DNA of 64,000 bases from Przewalskia tangutica (lineage: Eukaryota; Streptophyta; Magnoliopsida; Solanales; Solanaceae), in the NCBI GenBank assembly GCA_029844215.1, contig CM056734.1:16192501-16256500 (forward strand), given 5' to 3'. The notes below the pieces were generated by a model that had not been told where the DNA came from, did no database searches, and saw only the letters and a list, made by a program, of their open reading frames with translations. Below, piece by piece: positions 9,365 to 21,718 of this stretch (position 1 is the stretch's first letter; the number at the start of each line of letters is the position of its first letter). Made by a program: the position numbers and the translations under genes.

Positions 9365-12100
9365 TAAGGCTGTCCAATGGGGCTGGGTATACCGAGAAGA
9401 CCCGACCCCATACCGACCCCCTGCACCGTATCGGTATCGGTACTGGTACGGGGCCGAGGAAAAATCCCGACTCCGACTCACCCCGTCCCAGCCCCGAACC
9501 CACCTCGACCCTTCCCCACCCCATCCGACCCGTAACTAAACGACTTTGTACCAATTTGGCTGTTGTACAACGGCCAAAAACCCCTCCCCCCCTCCCCCAA
9601 CCCCCTTACCCCCTAATATTTATTTTTAACCCTTAAAGTTATTATATTTACACTTTAACCCAATTATTTCAACTATAAATACTTCATTTTCTCTTCATTC
9701 TTTCTCACAAATCTTCCTACAATTACAATCTCTCTAATAATCTCTCAATCTACCTCTCATTCTCTTTACATTGTCTTCTAAATATTCAATTTAATTTATT
9801 CATTTGAGAATTGAGAGTAAGTTGGCAACTAGCTTGAGCATCATTCGTTGAGCAAAGTTTCAATTTTCAACATCTCTCGATTACACGTCGGCGTTTGGTA
9901 CATTCGTTCCTTTATTACATTATTATTGTTTCTTTATTTTAATTAGCGCACTTAATTTAATTATCTTTAACTATTTAAGTATTTATTAGCATAAATTAAA
10001 ATGAAAGGATTAATTTTGGCTATGTCTGATTCTAGTAGGGGTGACAAGGGCAAGTGTCCTTCTTCTAGTCATCCTATTCCTCCTAGACAGGATGATTTTA
10101 TTGATACTGAACATTTTCCTGAAGTACCATTAGATTTAGACGATGAGCTATTTTCTGGAAATCAACAAGAGTTTAATTTAGAAGAACATCTAGATGACAC
10201 ACCAATTAATCTAGATGACACGCCAACTGATGCACCTCAAACTGGAACGCCTCTTATTCCCCCTAGTATGAGACGAGGCCCACCAGAACGAAAATTAAAA
10301 TCACATGTATGGGCTTTTTTTGATAGAGACGTACAAAATCAAGTTGATACATGCAAAATTTGTAAAATTATTTATAAATTTAAAATAGGAAAAGGTCAGA
10401 GCGGGACGGGAGGTTTAACTACACATTTGAATACCAAACACAAAGCTAGGTGGGATGAATATGAGACTCAAGTGACGGGTGAGTCAACAATGCCCTCTCA
10501 GTCGGGACAAGCTTCACATATTGTCCCGCACCAAGTACAGGGTCAAATTGACCCTATGACGGGGGCAGTTGTAGGCCCTAAATACGATAAAATGAAAGAT
10601 AGGGAAGAATTATCAAAATTAGTTGTAGTGAAGGGTTTGCCTTTTTCATTTCCTGATTCTCCTGATTTTATTCATTATATAATATCAATGTACAATCTTG
10701 CTTATAACGGTTTTCCTAGATCAACTGTTAGAAGAGATGTTTTTAAATTTGCACACGAATATCAATAATATTTACGTTATTATTTATATCATTACCCTGG
10801 AAAAGTATCTATCACATCTGATATAGGCCGTAGTACTAAAAGTCATGATTATTTAACTGTAACATGTCATTGGATAGACTATACATGATTTATGAAAAAA
10901 TGTATTTTAGCATATAGATATATAGATAGTAGGCACACTGATATTTTTATTCAAGAAAATATTTCTTCTGTTTGCGATTATTATGGCATAACTGATAAAG
11001 TCATGACTATTACATTAGATAACGCTTCTTCTAATGTTTCTGCTGTTAGATTATTAAAAATTGTCTTAACTCCATCTTTTCCAGATCAGTTTCATATAAA
11101 ATGTAATGTCATATTTATAACTTAGTTGTAAAGGATGGTATAAAACTTTTTGAAGACATTCTTGGAAAAATTCAATTTGCTATAAACTATATTTTTAAAA
11201 ATAATAGAATACAACGACTAAAAGAATATAAAAAAACTTGTCACGATTGTGGTCTACCTTACAGAAAAGTTTCCGAAGAAGTATGCACTAGATGAAATTC
11301 GTTATACAACCAACTACGTGTTGCTTATGTGTATAGACATCCTATAACCCAATTTTTTAACGCCCGTAATCGAAATCCTAGTGATATGCTTATAGATTCC
11401 GATTGGGATACAATTTTAGAACTTAATACATTTTTAGAGAAATTTTATCTAGCTACTAAAGAATTTTCCGGTATTTATTATCCTACTATTTCATCGATGT
11501 TTTTTTTTATAGCTCTAATATTTATATTACTTAGTGAATATATGACAAAACCAGCTTATAAGGAGCTTATTAAAAAAATGTTTAAAAAATGAAAAAATAT
11601 TTTATTCCTATTCCCCCAATATATTTCTACAATGAAGTCTTATCCGACGGATGTGCAAGCGACGTCGTCCAATTTGACCAAGATATACCAATTCCAACCG
11701 AAGAACCACAAGAAATTATAAAGAAACTAGAAAATGTGTTTCTTAAAATGTAATTCTTTTAATTGTAATTTTACTATGTTATTTATTTGCAACTTTCAAT
11801 ATCACGAAGTTGCAATTTTGAAATTGTATTACCAAAAAAAAATCATACTTCTAGTCAAATAATATAAGAGGCACAAAACAGTCTTGAGATATTTTTATTA
11901 AACTATCTTGTTGTGTGTGTTATTTATTTATTTAATTTAAAGGCAAATAAAAAAATGACCCACCCAACCCCACCCTGACCCCAACCTCGACCCTCTATGT
12001 ATCGGGACGGGGCGACGTTACACCCCGCCAGCCCCCGACCCCGCCCTACCCCCAAGCCCCGCCAGACCCCGACCCCACCCCGCCCCGTTGGACAAACTTA
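9365..12100 (+). mobile_element. Decayed hAT DNA transposon, 2,736 bp
   Basis: The left end TAAGGCTGTCCAATGGGGC pairs with the right end (reverse complement TAAGTTTGTCCAACGGGGC). The flanking 8-bp TSD ATATTCTA is identical at 9357-9364 and 12101-12108. Subterminal regions on both sides (about 9400-9540 and 11960-12090) are built from short GC-rich repeats of the CCGACCCC type, possible transposase-binding arrays. The interior holds a broken hAT transposase gene with a zf-BED domain. Confidence 0.93.
10001..11757 (+). pseudogene. hAT transposase gene with zf-BED domain, broken and internally deleted
   Basis: The first open segment, 10001-10768, carries an acidic N-terminus and a BED zinc finger: KSHVWAFFDRD, then CKIC and a LTTHLNTKHK end (C-x2-C…H-x4-H). 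Transposase sequence continues after a stop with ITSDIGRS, HWIDY, and ITLDNASSN at 10892-11125. After a further break it reads VCTR-stop-NSLYNQL and 'DWDTILELNTFLEKFY' (11329-11592). The stops at 10766-10768 and about 11293-11295 sit where family members have Q and W, consistent with CAA→TAA and TGG→TGA. The region from about 11600 to 11757 reads like a jump to the extreme C-terminus, so most of the C-terminal hAT dimerisation domain is missing. The start could also be the ATG at 10022. Not functional. Confidence 0.85.
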
Positions 12101-12445
12101 ATATTCTATCTGAATTTCATTCCATCAGAAACATAACCGAATATGAGAATCAAGTTATGTATTCATAAAAATAAACTTGAATACATTGCACAAAATGGAT
12201 TGTATTCATAAGAAAGTCACCGCAGGAATATTCAACATAAAAGTATTTCTTTAGCCATGAAATATGATGAAAAATATACACTAAAACCATTACAATCTGT
12301 TCTGTAATTCAACATATAAATAACTAATTAAGTATGATTTTTTTAACTTGATCAAAATCTATCTTTAATATGACTGGCTTTGATGGTGCCTCACTATCGC
12401 TTACTGCTTCCGACTCTATTTCTGCTTAGCGTAGTCTCCCAAAAG

Positions 12446-12793
12446 CAGGGGCGAAGCCAGGATTCCGAACTAGGGGGAGCCTATTTATATTTAAGGGAGA
12501 GCCCGGATTAGGGAGAGCCTATTTTGGTCTAGGGGGAGCCTTTTTTGGTCCAGTTGTCCACACTTTAAAAGAAGAAGTGTAGAGAATTGAAGACTCTATT
12601 GTAATATCATGAATATTACTAGTAGCATACTAGGAAAAACTTAAATTTGAGATCCAGTTATCCACACTTTAAAAGAAGAAGTGTAATTGAGGACTCAATT
12701 GTAATATCATGAATATTACTAGTAGTATACTAAGACAAATTTAAATTTGAGGGGGAGTCCGACCCCCCTGGTTACATGCTGGCTTCGCCCATG
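12446..12793. mobile_element. hAT-type MITE, 348 bp, with internally duplicated core
   Basis: The left end CAGGGGCGAAGCCAG pairs with the right end (reverse complement CATGGGCGAAGCCAG). The 8-bp TSD CCCAAAAG is identical at 12438-12445 and 12794-12801. Inside, a segment of about 105 bp is repeated in tandem (starting at about 12550 and 12653: CCAGTT(G/A)TCCACACTTTAAA …). Non-coding. Confidence 0.93.
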
Positions 12794-12801
12794 CCCAAAA
12801 G

Positions 12802-14440
12802 TGCACCATATCTTGTTCAGAGTAATTCATCATTAAATTCTTCTGCTGGAATACCTTCTCCCAAACTCAAATACTCAACAAATGCAGCAACGGACATCCC
12901 ACAATCACTGCACACAAGAAATTAATTGTATTTAAAAACAATGAATGTTGTGCACATATATAAACATAAAGAATATGAAACTAACCTACATGCTCTCAGG
13001 TCTTTGTTGTGACAAATTGTCAGCATACACAACGTCAAATTTATCGACTTTTTATTTGTATGTTGGGTGATGAGAATGATACATGTTTATCTATCATACT
13101 CAATGATATATTGTATGTCGAATATATTCAAATACAAATGATACATTGTACGATCAGAATTAGTTTGTGATCAGAATTCAAATCTTCAAATACAAATGAT
13201 ACATTGTATCATTCAAGTATCTATGTTTATCTATATACTCAATGATACAATGTATATATATTCTTAAAATAAATAGTGTATATGATAAAAAGCAGTGTAT
13301 ATATGCAGTAAATTATATGGTATATCTAAAATACATTGTATACACTTGTTTAAATTAATCACTGTATATCTAAAATACAATATAGTCACTGTTAAAAATA
13401 TACATACATAAGATATATAAATATAACATGGTATTCATGCTATAAAAACAATATACAATATCCATGTGAAGTTGAATGATACATGGTATCAAATTGAAGA
13501 CTAATTATAAAGATACATTACTAGTTTAAAGTTATATAATAATGAATACATTGGATTTATCATAGTGAATGAAATCTCAATATTAACTCTAGTTGGAGTA
13601 CTTCGGTTCGCCATTAAAATGCGATTCTAAGCTTTTTCTGGTAGAAATACTAATAATGGCTATAGGTTAATAGTTTTTTTCGAAGGTATTCAAATCAATT
13701 AAGTACATAAACAACAATCTTAGTAGTACTCTCGTCAGATTGTTAGGGTTTTGCAACCGATCCTGGAATTTCGTCATTGTCTTGAGTGATACACAAATCA
13801 AATGAAGGATCATCATCGAAACTCTAGTAATTTTGGAGTTCTTCGGGCCATTAAAATGCTATTCTAAGCTTTATCGGTAGAAATCCTAACAATGGCATAA
13901 AATTGTGGTTTAAAATCAGAGAAAGTGAAGAAACTATAAACGAAATAAGTGTAAACAACTAAAAACTATCCAATAACTTACCTATTAGTGAATACGCTAA
14001 ATTTAGGATGAATTGATTGTGTAAGGATCGTGCATAAGAAAAATGGAGGAAAAATAGGAGAAGATTGATAGAGAAAGTGATTTGAAAATTGATGTATGGG
14101 AGAAAGCACCATATTTCACGGCTTAGTAAGGTTTTTTTTTACCCTTTTTCTATTTTAATAGTTATTAAATGTAATTAATATATAACTTTCAGTTATGATG
14201 TAAATAAAACAAACTATAATTACTAAATATAATTATGTATTAGTAGTTAGTCATGCCACGTAATTTTTTTTTTTTATTAATAGTATATGCCCTTCGACCA
14301 AATCATTTCGTCAGGACCAAGTACATGATAACTCAAATCTTGAAACCTGATACTTACACATTCACTGTGCACATTGTGTTTTACTTAGATTGTTATCTGT
14401 TCTTCCCATAATTTTGCGGTGATACAATAAACCATGATCG
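12802..14440. other. AT-rich intergenic/old repeat sequence
   Basis: No gene is supported. 13030-13560 is rich in ATACATTGTAT-like short motifs. A block of about 70 bp is directly duplicated (13592-13660 and 13830-13896, sharing CCATTAAAATGC and ATTCTAAGCTTT). AAACTATAATTACTAAAT near 14208 loosely mirrors the TAACTATAGTTTAAGG left of the hAT at 9160, so 9140-14310 may be one old element; the boundaries are not convincing. Confidence 0.35.
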
Positions 14441-14619
14441 GCGAGAGAAACTTGGAATTTCTTCTTGAATTTCCCTCTTCTTTCCAACATTAATGAAAAG
14501 GATCCTGAAAATGGCAACAAGGGATGGTGTGATATGCATGTATGAGAGTATTGAAGAGCTAAAGAATCAATTGGAATCAGCAGGACCTCTGATTCTTGTG
14601 GGTTTTATGCAGTACTTTT

Positions 14620-15293
14620 TGTTGGAACTTATAGAAGAAGAAAAGATTAAGTGATAAAAAATACGCGAGAAATTGCGCTGTGAATTGAAGGCACAGCTCC
14701 GCGGCGCTGAAACTTTCGAGAACCTCAGAAATTCCGGCGCCACGGCGCCAACGTGCAGGGCCGCGGCGCTGCGTAACGGGAAATTCCATATTTGAACTAA
14801 AAGTTGCAACTCCTCACATAGAGTCACAACCTTTAGTTAATAGCTGCTTATGGATGTTTGGTATGCTATAAATAGCATGTTGATCACTTGTTTTAACAAC
14901 CATTAACAAGATTAAATCTTCTGATTTTGAGAATAAAAAACTTAAGAAGATTTCTACTTGCCTCTTCTTCTTCATCTTCAAAATCATTTCTGAAGAACAC
15001 ATAGTAGATTCGCCAGGAGTGGAGTTCTTGTGCTAGAACTATCACTCAGATAGTTGTATCCTCAAAGCAGACTACAGCACAAGTGAGGACGAATTTTTGT
15101 CTTAGGACACTGCGTAATTGTAGGTCTCTATCTACAAACAAGTTAGTATGTGATGTTCATACTGATGCTTTCCATTGTTGTTAATTTCAATATAGTTGAA
15201 GTATCTATATAATAGTGTTATTGAATTCAATTTCTTTGAATTATATATATTGTATTGTGGTTTAAACATTGAATGTCTAGATTGACACTAACA
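14620..15293 (+). repeat. 5' LTR of the Copia element
   Basis: TG…CA bounded, 674 bp. It contains a GC-rich palindromic module near 14690-14775 (GGCGCCACGGCGCC) in otherwise AT-rich sequence. CTATAAATAGCA at about 14867 is a good TATA candidate for the element's own promoter. Confidence 0.93.
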
Positions 15294-15343
15294 ATCTAAG
15301 ACAAAAAAAATCTCAGAAAATTTATTTTCTGACTGTGTGAAGC

Positions 15344-15793
15344 TTGCAAAATTTTCAGAGAATACACTTCCTGATTTGCAAAATGATGGATCAATCTGGA
15401 TCATCAATGGTGAAAAATCATGTGGAAAAACCCGAGAAATTCAAGGGTGCTGATTTCAAACGCTGGCAACAAAAGATATTGTTCTACGTGACAGCTCTTC
15501 ATGAGACAAATTTGTTGAATGTTGAGGCTCCTATGGCATTGCCGGAGGGAGAAAGGGAGAATGCTCCTACTGATGTAGAGAGAGTCGAAAGCCTGAAGGC
15601 TAGTGAGACTTGGGATACCCAAGAGTTTCTGTGCAGAAATTATATTCTGAATGCCTTGGATGATACTCTCTATGATGTTAACTCCACGTTCAAAACAGTA
15701 CGGGAGTTGTGGCAGTCGTTGGAAAACAAGTATAACGCTGAGGTTGCTTGTTCCAAGAAGTTCGTCATTGGCAAATTTCTAACTCCAAGATGA
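15344..15793 (+). pseudogene. Copia gag (UBN2-like), broken
   Basis: The open segment reads a typical plant copia gag start: KFKGADFKRWQQKILFYVT, then ILNALDDTLYD and ELWQSLENKYN. The frame then shifts at about 15750-15793, where the continuation (FLVEEMDFEQLV region) lies in the next ORF. The zinc knuckle expected between gag and protease is not visible. It packages element RNA in the family; here it is inactive. Confidence 0.85.
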
Positions 15794-17396
15794 GCGATGC
15801 AAAGCTTGTTGCCAAGCAAGTGGAGGAACTCCATGTCTTTGTTCATGAATTAAAGGTCGAAGGCTTGGGCCTTAACCCGGATTTCCTTGTTGAGGAAATG
15901 GATTTTGAGCAATTGGTTCTTGAACTTCGAGTTGAAGAGGATAACCGGAAGAATGAAAAGGATAATGCTGATTTCATTGGCGTTGTGACTGCACAAGCAA
16001 ATCTGGTTACAAATTCAACGTATTGGTGGATGGATTCGGGTGCTACAATGCATGTATGTTCTGAAAGGAACATGTTTTCATCTTATCAAGCCATCAAGGA
16101 TGGAGAACCACTGTTCGTGGGAAATGCCACTGCTGTCAAGGTAGAAGGGAAAGGGAAGGTGACGTTGAGGCTCACTTCCGGGAATAATCTTGTGCTCACA
16201 AATGTGTTGCACGTGCCTGAAATTTGTAAGAATCTGATTTCTGGGCCTGTTCTTAGTAACAAAGGCTTCAAAATTGTAATAGAATCTGACAAATTTGTAC
16301 TCACTAACGGTGAGGTGTATGTAGGAAAGGGTTACCTCAGTGAGGGGCTCTTCAAACTTTCAGTTGTACCTACTAAGGCATTTGCTATTATTAATGAAAA
16401 CGCATGCACTAGCACTGCTTATATGTACTTGGTTGATTCTCCTTCTCTATGGCATTCTCGTTTAGGCCATGTAAATTATCGTTCCTTGCAAAGAATGATA
16501 AAGATAGGCGTGTTTCCAAGATGTTCCATGAACAAAATAAACAAATGTGGTATGCATAGAATCAAAATATGCAAGTCATCCTCATAAATCTGTTGTGAAA
16601 TCAAACGAAGTGCTTGATTTAATTCATAGTGATTTGTGTGATTACCAAGCAACCCCCTCTCGTGGAGGAAAGAATTATTATATATCGTTTATCGATGATT
16701 GCAGTAAATTTTGTTATGTATACTTAATACATACCAAAGATGAGGCTTTGAATATGTTTAAAACATACAAAGCAGAAGTGGAAAACCACCTTGACAAAAT
16801 AATCAAAATTCTTAGGTCGGATAGAGGTGGTGAATACCAATCGAATGAGTTCAAGGAATTATGTTCCACTCATGGTATAATTCATCAAACCACTGCGCCA
16901 TATACTCCACAACAAAATGGAGTTGCCGAATGAAAGAATAGAACATTGAAAAATATGATAAATTCAATGTTGATTAGTTCGGGTGCACCTCTTAGTCTAT
17001 GGGGTGAGGCATTAATTACTGCAAATATGATATTGAATACAATTCCTCAAAAGAAAAGTGATCAATCTCCATACGAATTATGGAGTGGAAAATTGCCTAC
17101 TTTCAAAAGGATGAAAGTGTAAGGTTGTCTAGCGAAAGTTCAAGTACTTTACCAAAGAGAACTAAACTTGGACAAAAAACGGTGGATTGCATATATATTG
17201 GTCATGCCAATAATAGTGCAGCATATAAGTTTTTGGTGTATCACTCCGATGTTGAAGGTATCCACAAGAACACACTAATGGAATCTGCTGAAGCATAATT
17301 TTTTTGAGGATATATTTCCTTATAAAGACAAGGATAAAAGTGTTCCTAATTACAAGAAGATGACACTGCCTCAAATTAAGTCATACCAAGACACTC
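15793..17396 (+). pseudogene. Copia protease-integrase region, broken
   Basis: Protease motif WWMDSGATMHVC has its catalytic D-S-G at 16033-16041. The gag-pre-integrase motif LWHSRLGHVNYRSL is near 16449-16490. The integrase core follows with LIHSDLCDY, YISFIDDCSKF and LRSDRGGEYQ (the D, D and E region), up to PYTPQQNGVAE. A frameshift lies near 16553 in the HHCC region. A TGA at 16931-16933 stands where the family has arginine (CGA→TGA), followed by KNRTLKNM. A further frameshift or stop is near 17118 and another near 17300. The coding continues at 18766 after the inserted solo LTR. Confidence 0.85.
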
Positions 17397-17407
17397 AAAA
17401 TGATGAT

Positions 17408-18760
17408 TGATATGCGATTTATACACACGCTTAACGCAAGTGCACGTATCGTGACAAGTAATATAGTCTAGGTAAGACCGAATATCGTCCTCAGGGACTC
17501 ATTTTCAAGTACCGATTATCTATGCTTTAGTTTCTATTTGGTTAACGTTAATTGAGTTGGAATTCTAAACTAATAATGCAGGAAATAAACTAATTATAAA
17601 AATACTTTGATTTAAATCAGTTATGATGGAGAATTAGGGCTTCCAAGATCATCAACTATCCACTCTATTCAATCTTTAATACAATTAAACTAACTTCTTC
17701 TTCTACGTTAAGATAGCAAGTTAACTAAGCCGTTTTATACTCCTGTTAAGGTAATATAAACACTCAACCCCAATGGAGAACCCTTCTATCTTTCGATTAC
17801 AATATTGACTACAAAGGAGGATTAAGAGCAATAACCTATTAAGCTACACAAGTATCGGGGTACTTTCGTCCACAATTTAAACCTATGTTTATTCAACTAT
17901 AGCATATTCACAATCTCCCCTTTCGAATTTCGATTAGAACTCGTGTAAGTGATGATAACTAGTGATCAATTAATTATCAAGCAATCAAAGCAATTATTGA
18001 ATAAATCTTAAGCAAGTGAAGAAGAAATCAACTAATGTATTAATTCATGAATAAGAGTTTCAAGAGAATCATAAGGAAATCCCTAACAAAGTAATTAGCT
18101 CCTAGTCATAGTCACGCTAAGAATTAATATAATCTCCATACATGAACTGAAATAAACAAAGTAAAAGAAAGAAAAGAAAATACTTGAACTAGGTCTCAAA
18201 TCTTCGCCTCCTAGAGTTGTGTTGTATGTACAATGGATGGAATGAATCCCCCTCTAGAGAATGATGTAGAGAATATATATAGCCCAAGATTCCTTTAGGT
18301 CAAGTGTTAGGGATTATGTAGGTAGGAAAAATTATCTCTTTTGGACTCTGAAAACGTGTCAAATTCGGCCCAAAACGTCAAAAATACCGCGTCGGCGCCG
18401 TGGCCCTGCAGTCGGGCGCCACGGCGCCTAAATATCAGAGAGTTTCGGACAACTTAAGTGGTCGGCGCTGCTGGCGCATGGCTGGTGGCGTTTTTGATTC
18501 TTAACCGTCGTCGATTTTCATCAAGCGTCTGATCTTTTCTATACTTCCCGGGACTTCTTAGACTTCATTTATTGGCCTCTTTAAGTGTGCAATTCCATCT
18601 CAATTAAGCTCATTTCATCTTCTTTTCGCTATTTCTCCATTTTTGATCGCTGTGACACAAAAGAAAGGAAAACGACCCTAATACTATACTAAACATAAAT
18701 GAAATGAGTAAAATATTAACTAAAAATGACTCAAAAGGTGTATATAAAATACACCGATCA
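17408..18760. mobile_element. Solo LTR-like insertion inside the Copia pol gene
   Basis: The sequence begins TGATATGCGATTTATACAC and ends AAATACACCGATCA (TG…CA). It is flanked by the 5-bp duplication ATGAT (17403-17407 and 18761-18765). Removing it restores the Copia reading frame across the site. There is no coding content and no second LTR, so a solo LTR (or a short non-autonomous element) is the best reading. It contains GGCGCC-rich palindromes at about 18392-18428 and AT-rich flanks. Confidence 0.85.
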
Positions 18761-18765
18761 ATGAT

Positions 18766-20387
18766 AATCTTACTTCATCGGTTCAAGAAGGAAATTCTGA
18801 ACCAAGGAGAAGTAAACGTGGTAAAATGGCCAAAGATTTTGGACCAGACTTTATGACCTTTTCCGTTGAAGGAGAACCTCAAATATATAAGGCTGCAATA
18901 GAATCACACGAAGCACCTTATTGGAAGGAGGCTATCCAAAGTGAAGTAGAATCCATTGTACAAAACAATACATGGATATTGGTTGATCTTCCTCCGGGAC
19001 GATAACCAATAGGCCATAAATGGATCTTTAAATGGAAGTTAAGACCTGATGGTACTATAGAGAAATATAAAGCTCGGATAGTAGCCAAAGGATTCCGACA
19101 AAAAGAAAGTGTAGATTTCTTTGATACCTACTCACCAGTGTCTAGAGTTACGTCAATAAGGACGTTGATTGCTATAACAACGATTCACAATTTGGAAATA
19201 CACCAAATTGATGTGAAGACTGCATTCTTGAATGGTGAACTAGATGAAGAAATATACATGGAACAACCCGAGGGGTTTGTTGTGAAAGGTCAAGAGAAGA
19301 AAGTCTCTAAATTGGTTATGTCATTATATGGACTTAAACAAGCGCCAAAGCAATGACATGAGAAGTTTGATAATACATTATTATCAAATGGCTTTCAAAT
19401 AAACGAATGTGACAAATGTGTCTACATTAAGGAATGTAAGAATGCATGTGTCATTATATGTTTGTATGTGGATGATATGCTAAGTATGAGAATAATTAAG
19501 GATGTAATTCATCAAACTAAGAAGATGTTGCATGCCGCTTTCGATAGGAAAGATATGGGAATAGCGGATGTCATTCTTGGTATTAGAATTCAAAGGAATT
19601 CTGAGGGTTATATGTTAACTCAATCTCATTATGTTGAGAAGGTCCTTAGAAAATTTGGACACTATGATGATAGACCGGTTGTTACGTCATTTGATCTCGC
19701 TTGTCGCCTTAAGAAAAATGAAGGTGAAAGTGTGTCTCAATTTGAGTATACACAAGTTCTTGGAAGCTTGATGTACATAATGAATTATACAAGACCGAAT
19801 TTGGCATATACAGTGAGTCGACTTAGTCGATACTCACATAATCCTAGAAATGATCACTGGGTAGCGCTAATGAGGGCACTACGATATCTAAAGCATACAA
19901 TGAACTATGGGTTGCATTATACAAAATATCCTCCGGTGTTAGAAGGATATTGTGATGCTAATTGAATTTTCAACCATTCAGAAAGTAAGTCCACAAGTGG
20001 GTTTGTATTTACACTTGGTGGAGCGTCGGTATCATGGAAATCATCAAAGCAAATGATAAATACGAGATTAACTATGGAAGTGAAGAGGCAGAATGACTAA
20101 GAAACTTCCTAGAAGGTATTCTGTTGTGGACAAAGCCAGTGACCGCCATTTGCATACATTGTGATAGTATGGCTGCCCTGACGAGGGCAAAGAATCAAAT
20201 ATATAATGGCAAATCAAGGCACATAAGGCGACGTCATAATACAATACGAAACTTACTGAAGAATGGAATAATTTCCATTGATTATGTAAAATCAAAGGAC
20301 AATATAGCGGATCCTTTGACAAAAGGCCTTACACGAGATCAAGTCGTATTTACATCGAGGGGAATGGGCTTAAAGCCAATACAATGA
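18766..20387 (+). pseudogene. Copia reverse transcriptase-RNase H region, broken
   Basis: Reverse transcriptase blocks are seen in order: HKWIFKWKL, KARIVAKGF, VKTAFLNGELDEEIYMEQPEGF, LYGLKQAP and the catalytic YVDD (19465-19476). LGSLMYIMNYTRPNLAY follows and leads to RNase H, with IHCDSMAAL, RHIRRRHN, DYVKSKDNIADPLTKGL (20124-20387). Stops include a TAA near 19003, TGA 19354-19356 and TGA 19963-19965; the last two sit where the family has tryptophan (TGG→TGA). A frameshift separates the YCDAN segment from the RNase H end. Confidence 0.88.
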
Positions 20388-20897
20388 GTTGTGAACTGGT
20401 GGAAACCTTACCTATCATAATTGGAGATCTCATGGTTTAGGTTCAAAAGGCAAACTAGTTGGGGATATAGTCCGTACTATCCCACCATAATGGCTATTAA
20501 TATTATTAAGAACCGAAGTTCAGCCCTATATCGTCAACGGAATAACACACTTGGTACATCATAGGAACGAGCATATGTGTGTTTTACGCTCCTTGAGTCT
20601 CATGAAGATAGGAGTTGTTCATGACCGAAAAGAACAAAACCGTAAGAATTGAAATATATCGATATGGCATGTGTGATACCTGTTGTCTCGATTTACTACA
20701 AAACGTGAATAGGCACTGCGTCCACTACTTCACAAGTAGATCTGATAGGTATTCACTACGAGCGGTTCAAGTCCAAAAGACACCGTCTCCGATGCATGTC
20801 ATATCACGTTTGACAGAAATGACGATAAGTTCCTTTATCTTATTTTCTATCCACATGTGGGGTATTGTTAGATGTGTGAATAGAAAATGTGGGGTAT

Positions 20898-21585
20898 TGT
20901 TGGAACTTGTAGAAGAAGAAAAGATTAAGTGATCAAAAATACGCGAGAATTTACGCTGTGAATTTAGGCCAGTAGCGGCGATCGAGGCGCGTGGCTGAAA
21001 CTTCGAGAACCTCAGAATTCCGCCACGCGGTGCCAGCGTGCGGGGCGTACTGCATAACGGGAAATTCCAGATTTGAACTAAAAGTTGCAACTCTTCACAT
21101 AGAGTCACAACCTTTAGTTAATAGCTGCTTATGGACGTGTGGTATGCTATAAATAGCATGTTGATCACTTGTTTTAACAACAATTAACAAGATTAAATCT
21201 TCTGATTTTGAGAATAAAAAACTTAAGAAGATTTCTACTTGCCTCTTTTTCTTCATCTTCAAAACCATTTCTGAAGAACACATAGTAGATTCGCCAGGAG
21301 TGGAGTTCTTGTGCTAGAACTATCACTTAGATAGTTATATCCTCAAGACAGACGTCCGTAGAACTACAACACAAGTGGGGACGAATTTTTATCTTAGGAC
21401 ACTGCGTAATTGCAGATCTCTATCTACAAACAAGTTAGTATGTGATGTTCATACTGATGTTTTCCATTGTTGTTAATTTCAATATAGTTGAAGTATCTAT
21501 ATAATAGTGTTGTTGAATTCAATTTCTTTGAATTATATATATTGTATTGTGGTTAAAACATTGAAGGTCTAGATTGGCACTAACA
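20898..21585 (+). repeat. 3' LTR of the Copia element
   Basis: 688 bp, TG…CA. It aligns along its length with 14620-15293 but is clearly diverged in the GC-rich module (about 20963-21060), which is degraded here. The difference argues for an old insertion or for locally unreliable sequence. Confidence 0.92.
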
Positions 21586-21680
21586 CTTTTTGCTGCTGAT
21601 ATCTCATGTTCGTTGGGCATCTTGGAGAGCTTCTCTTTCAAGTGCAACTTTAGCCACTTCTTTTGCTGGTTTCCGCTTCA

Positions 21681-21682
<2 letters not shown>

Positions 21683-21718
<36 letters not shown>
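21683..21718. repeat. (AT)n(AC)n microsatellite
   Basis: A run of AT dinucleotides followed by ACACAC, just after MATE exon 1. It is a normal plant microsatellite within the intron of the dead gene. Confidence 0.9.

Larger units (their letters stand above)
14620..21585 (+). mobile_element. Copia LTR retrotransposon, 6,966 bp, inserted in MATE exon 1
   Basis: Two LTRs (14620-15293 and 20898-21585), each starting TGTTGGAACTT and ending ACTAACA, bound a gag-PR-IN-RT-RH order typical of Ty1/copia. The 5-bp TSD CTTTT is found at 14615-14619 and 21586-21590. A 1,353-bp solo-LTR-like insertion splits the pol region at 17408-18760. All ORFs are broken. Confidence 0.95.

Noticed and set aside
9140..14310. 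A single large Mutator-type element containing the hAT and the MITE
   Set aside because: The two candidate ends share only loose AT-rich similarity and no TSD could be found.
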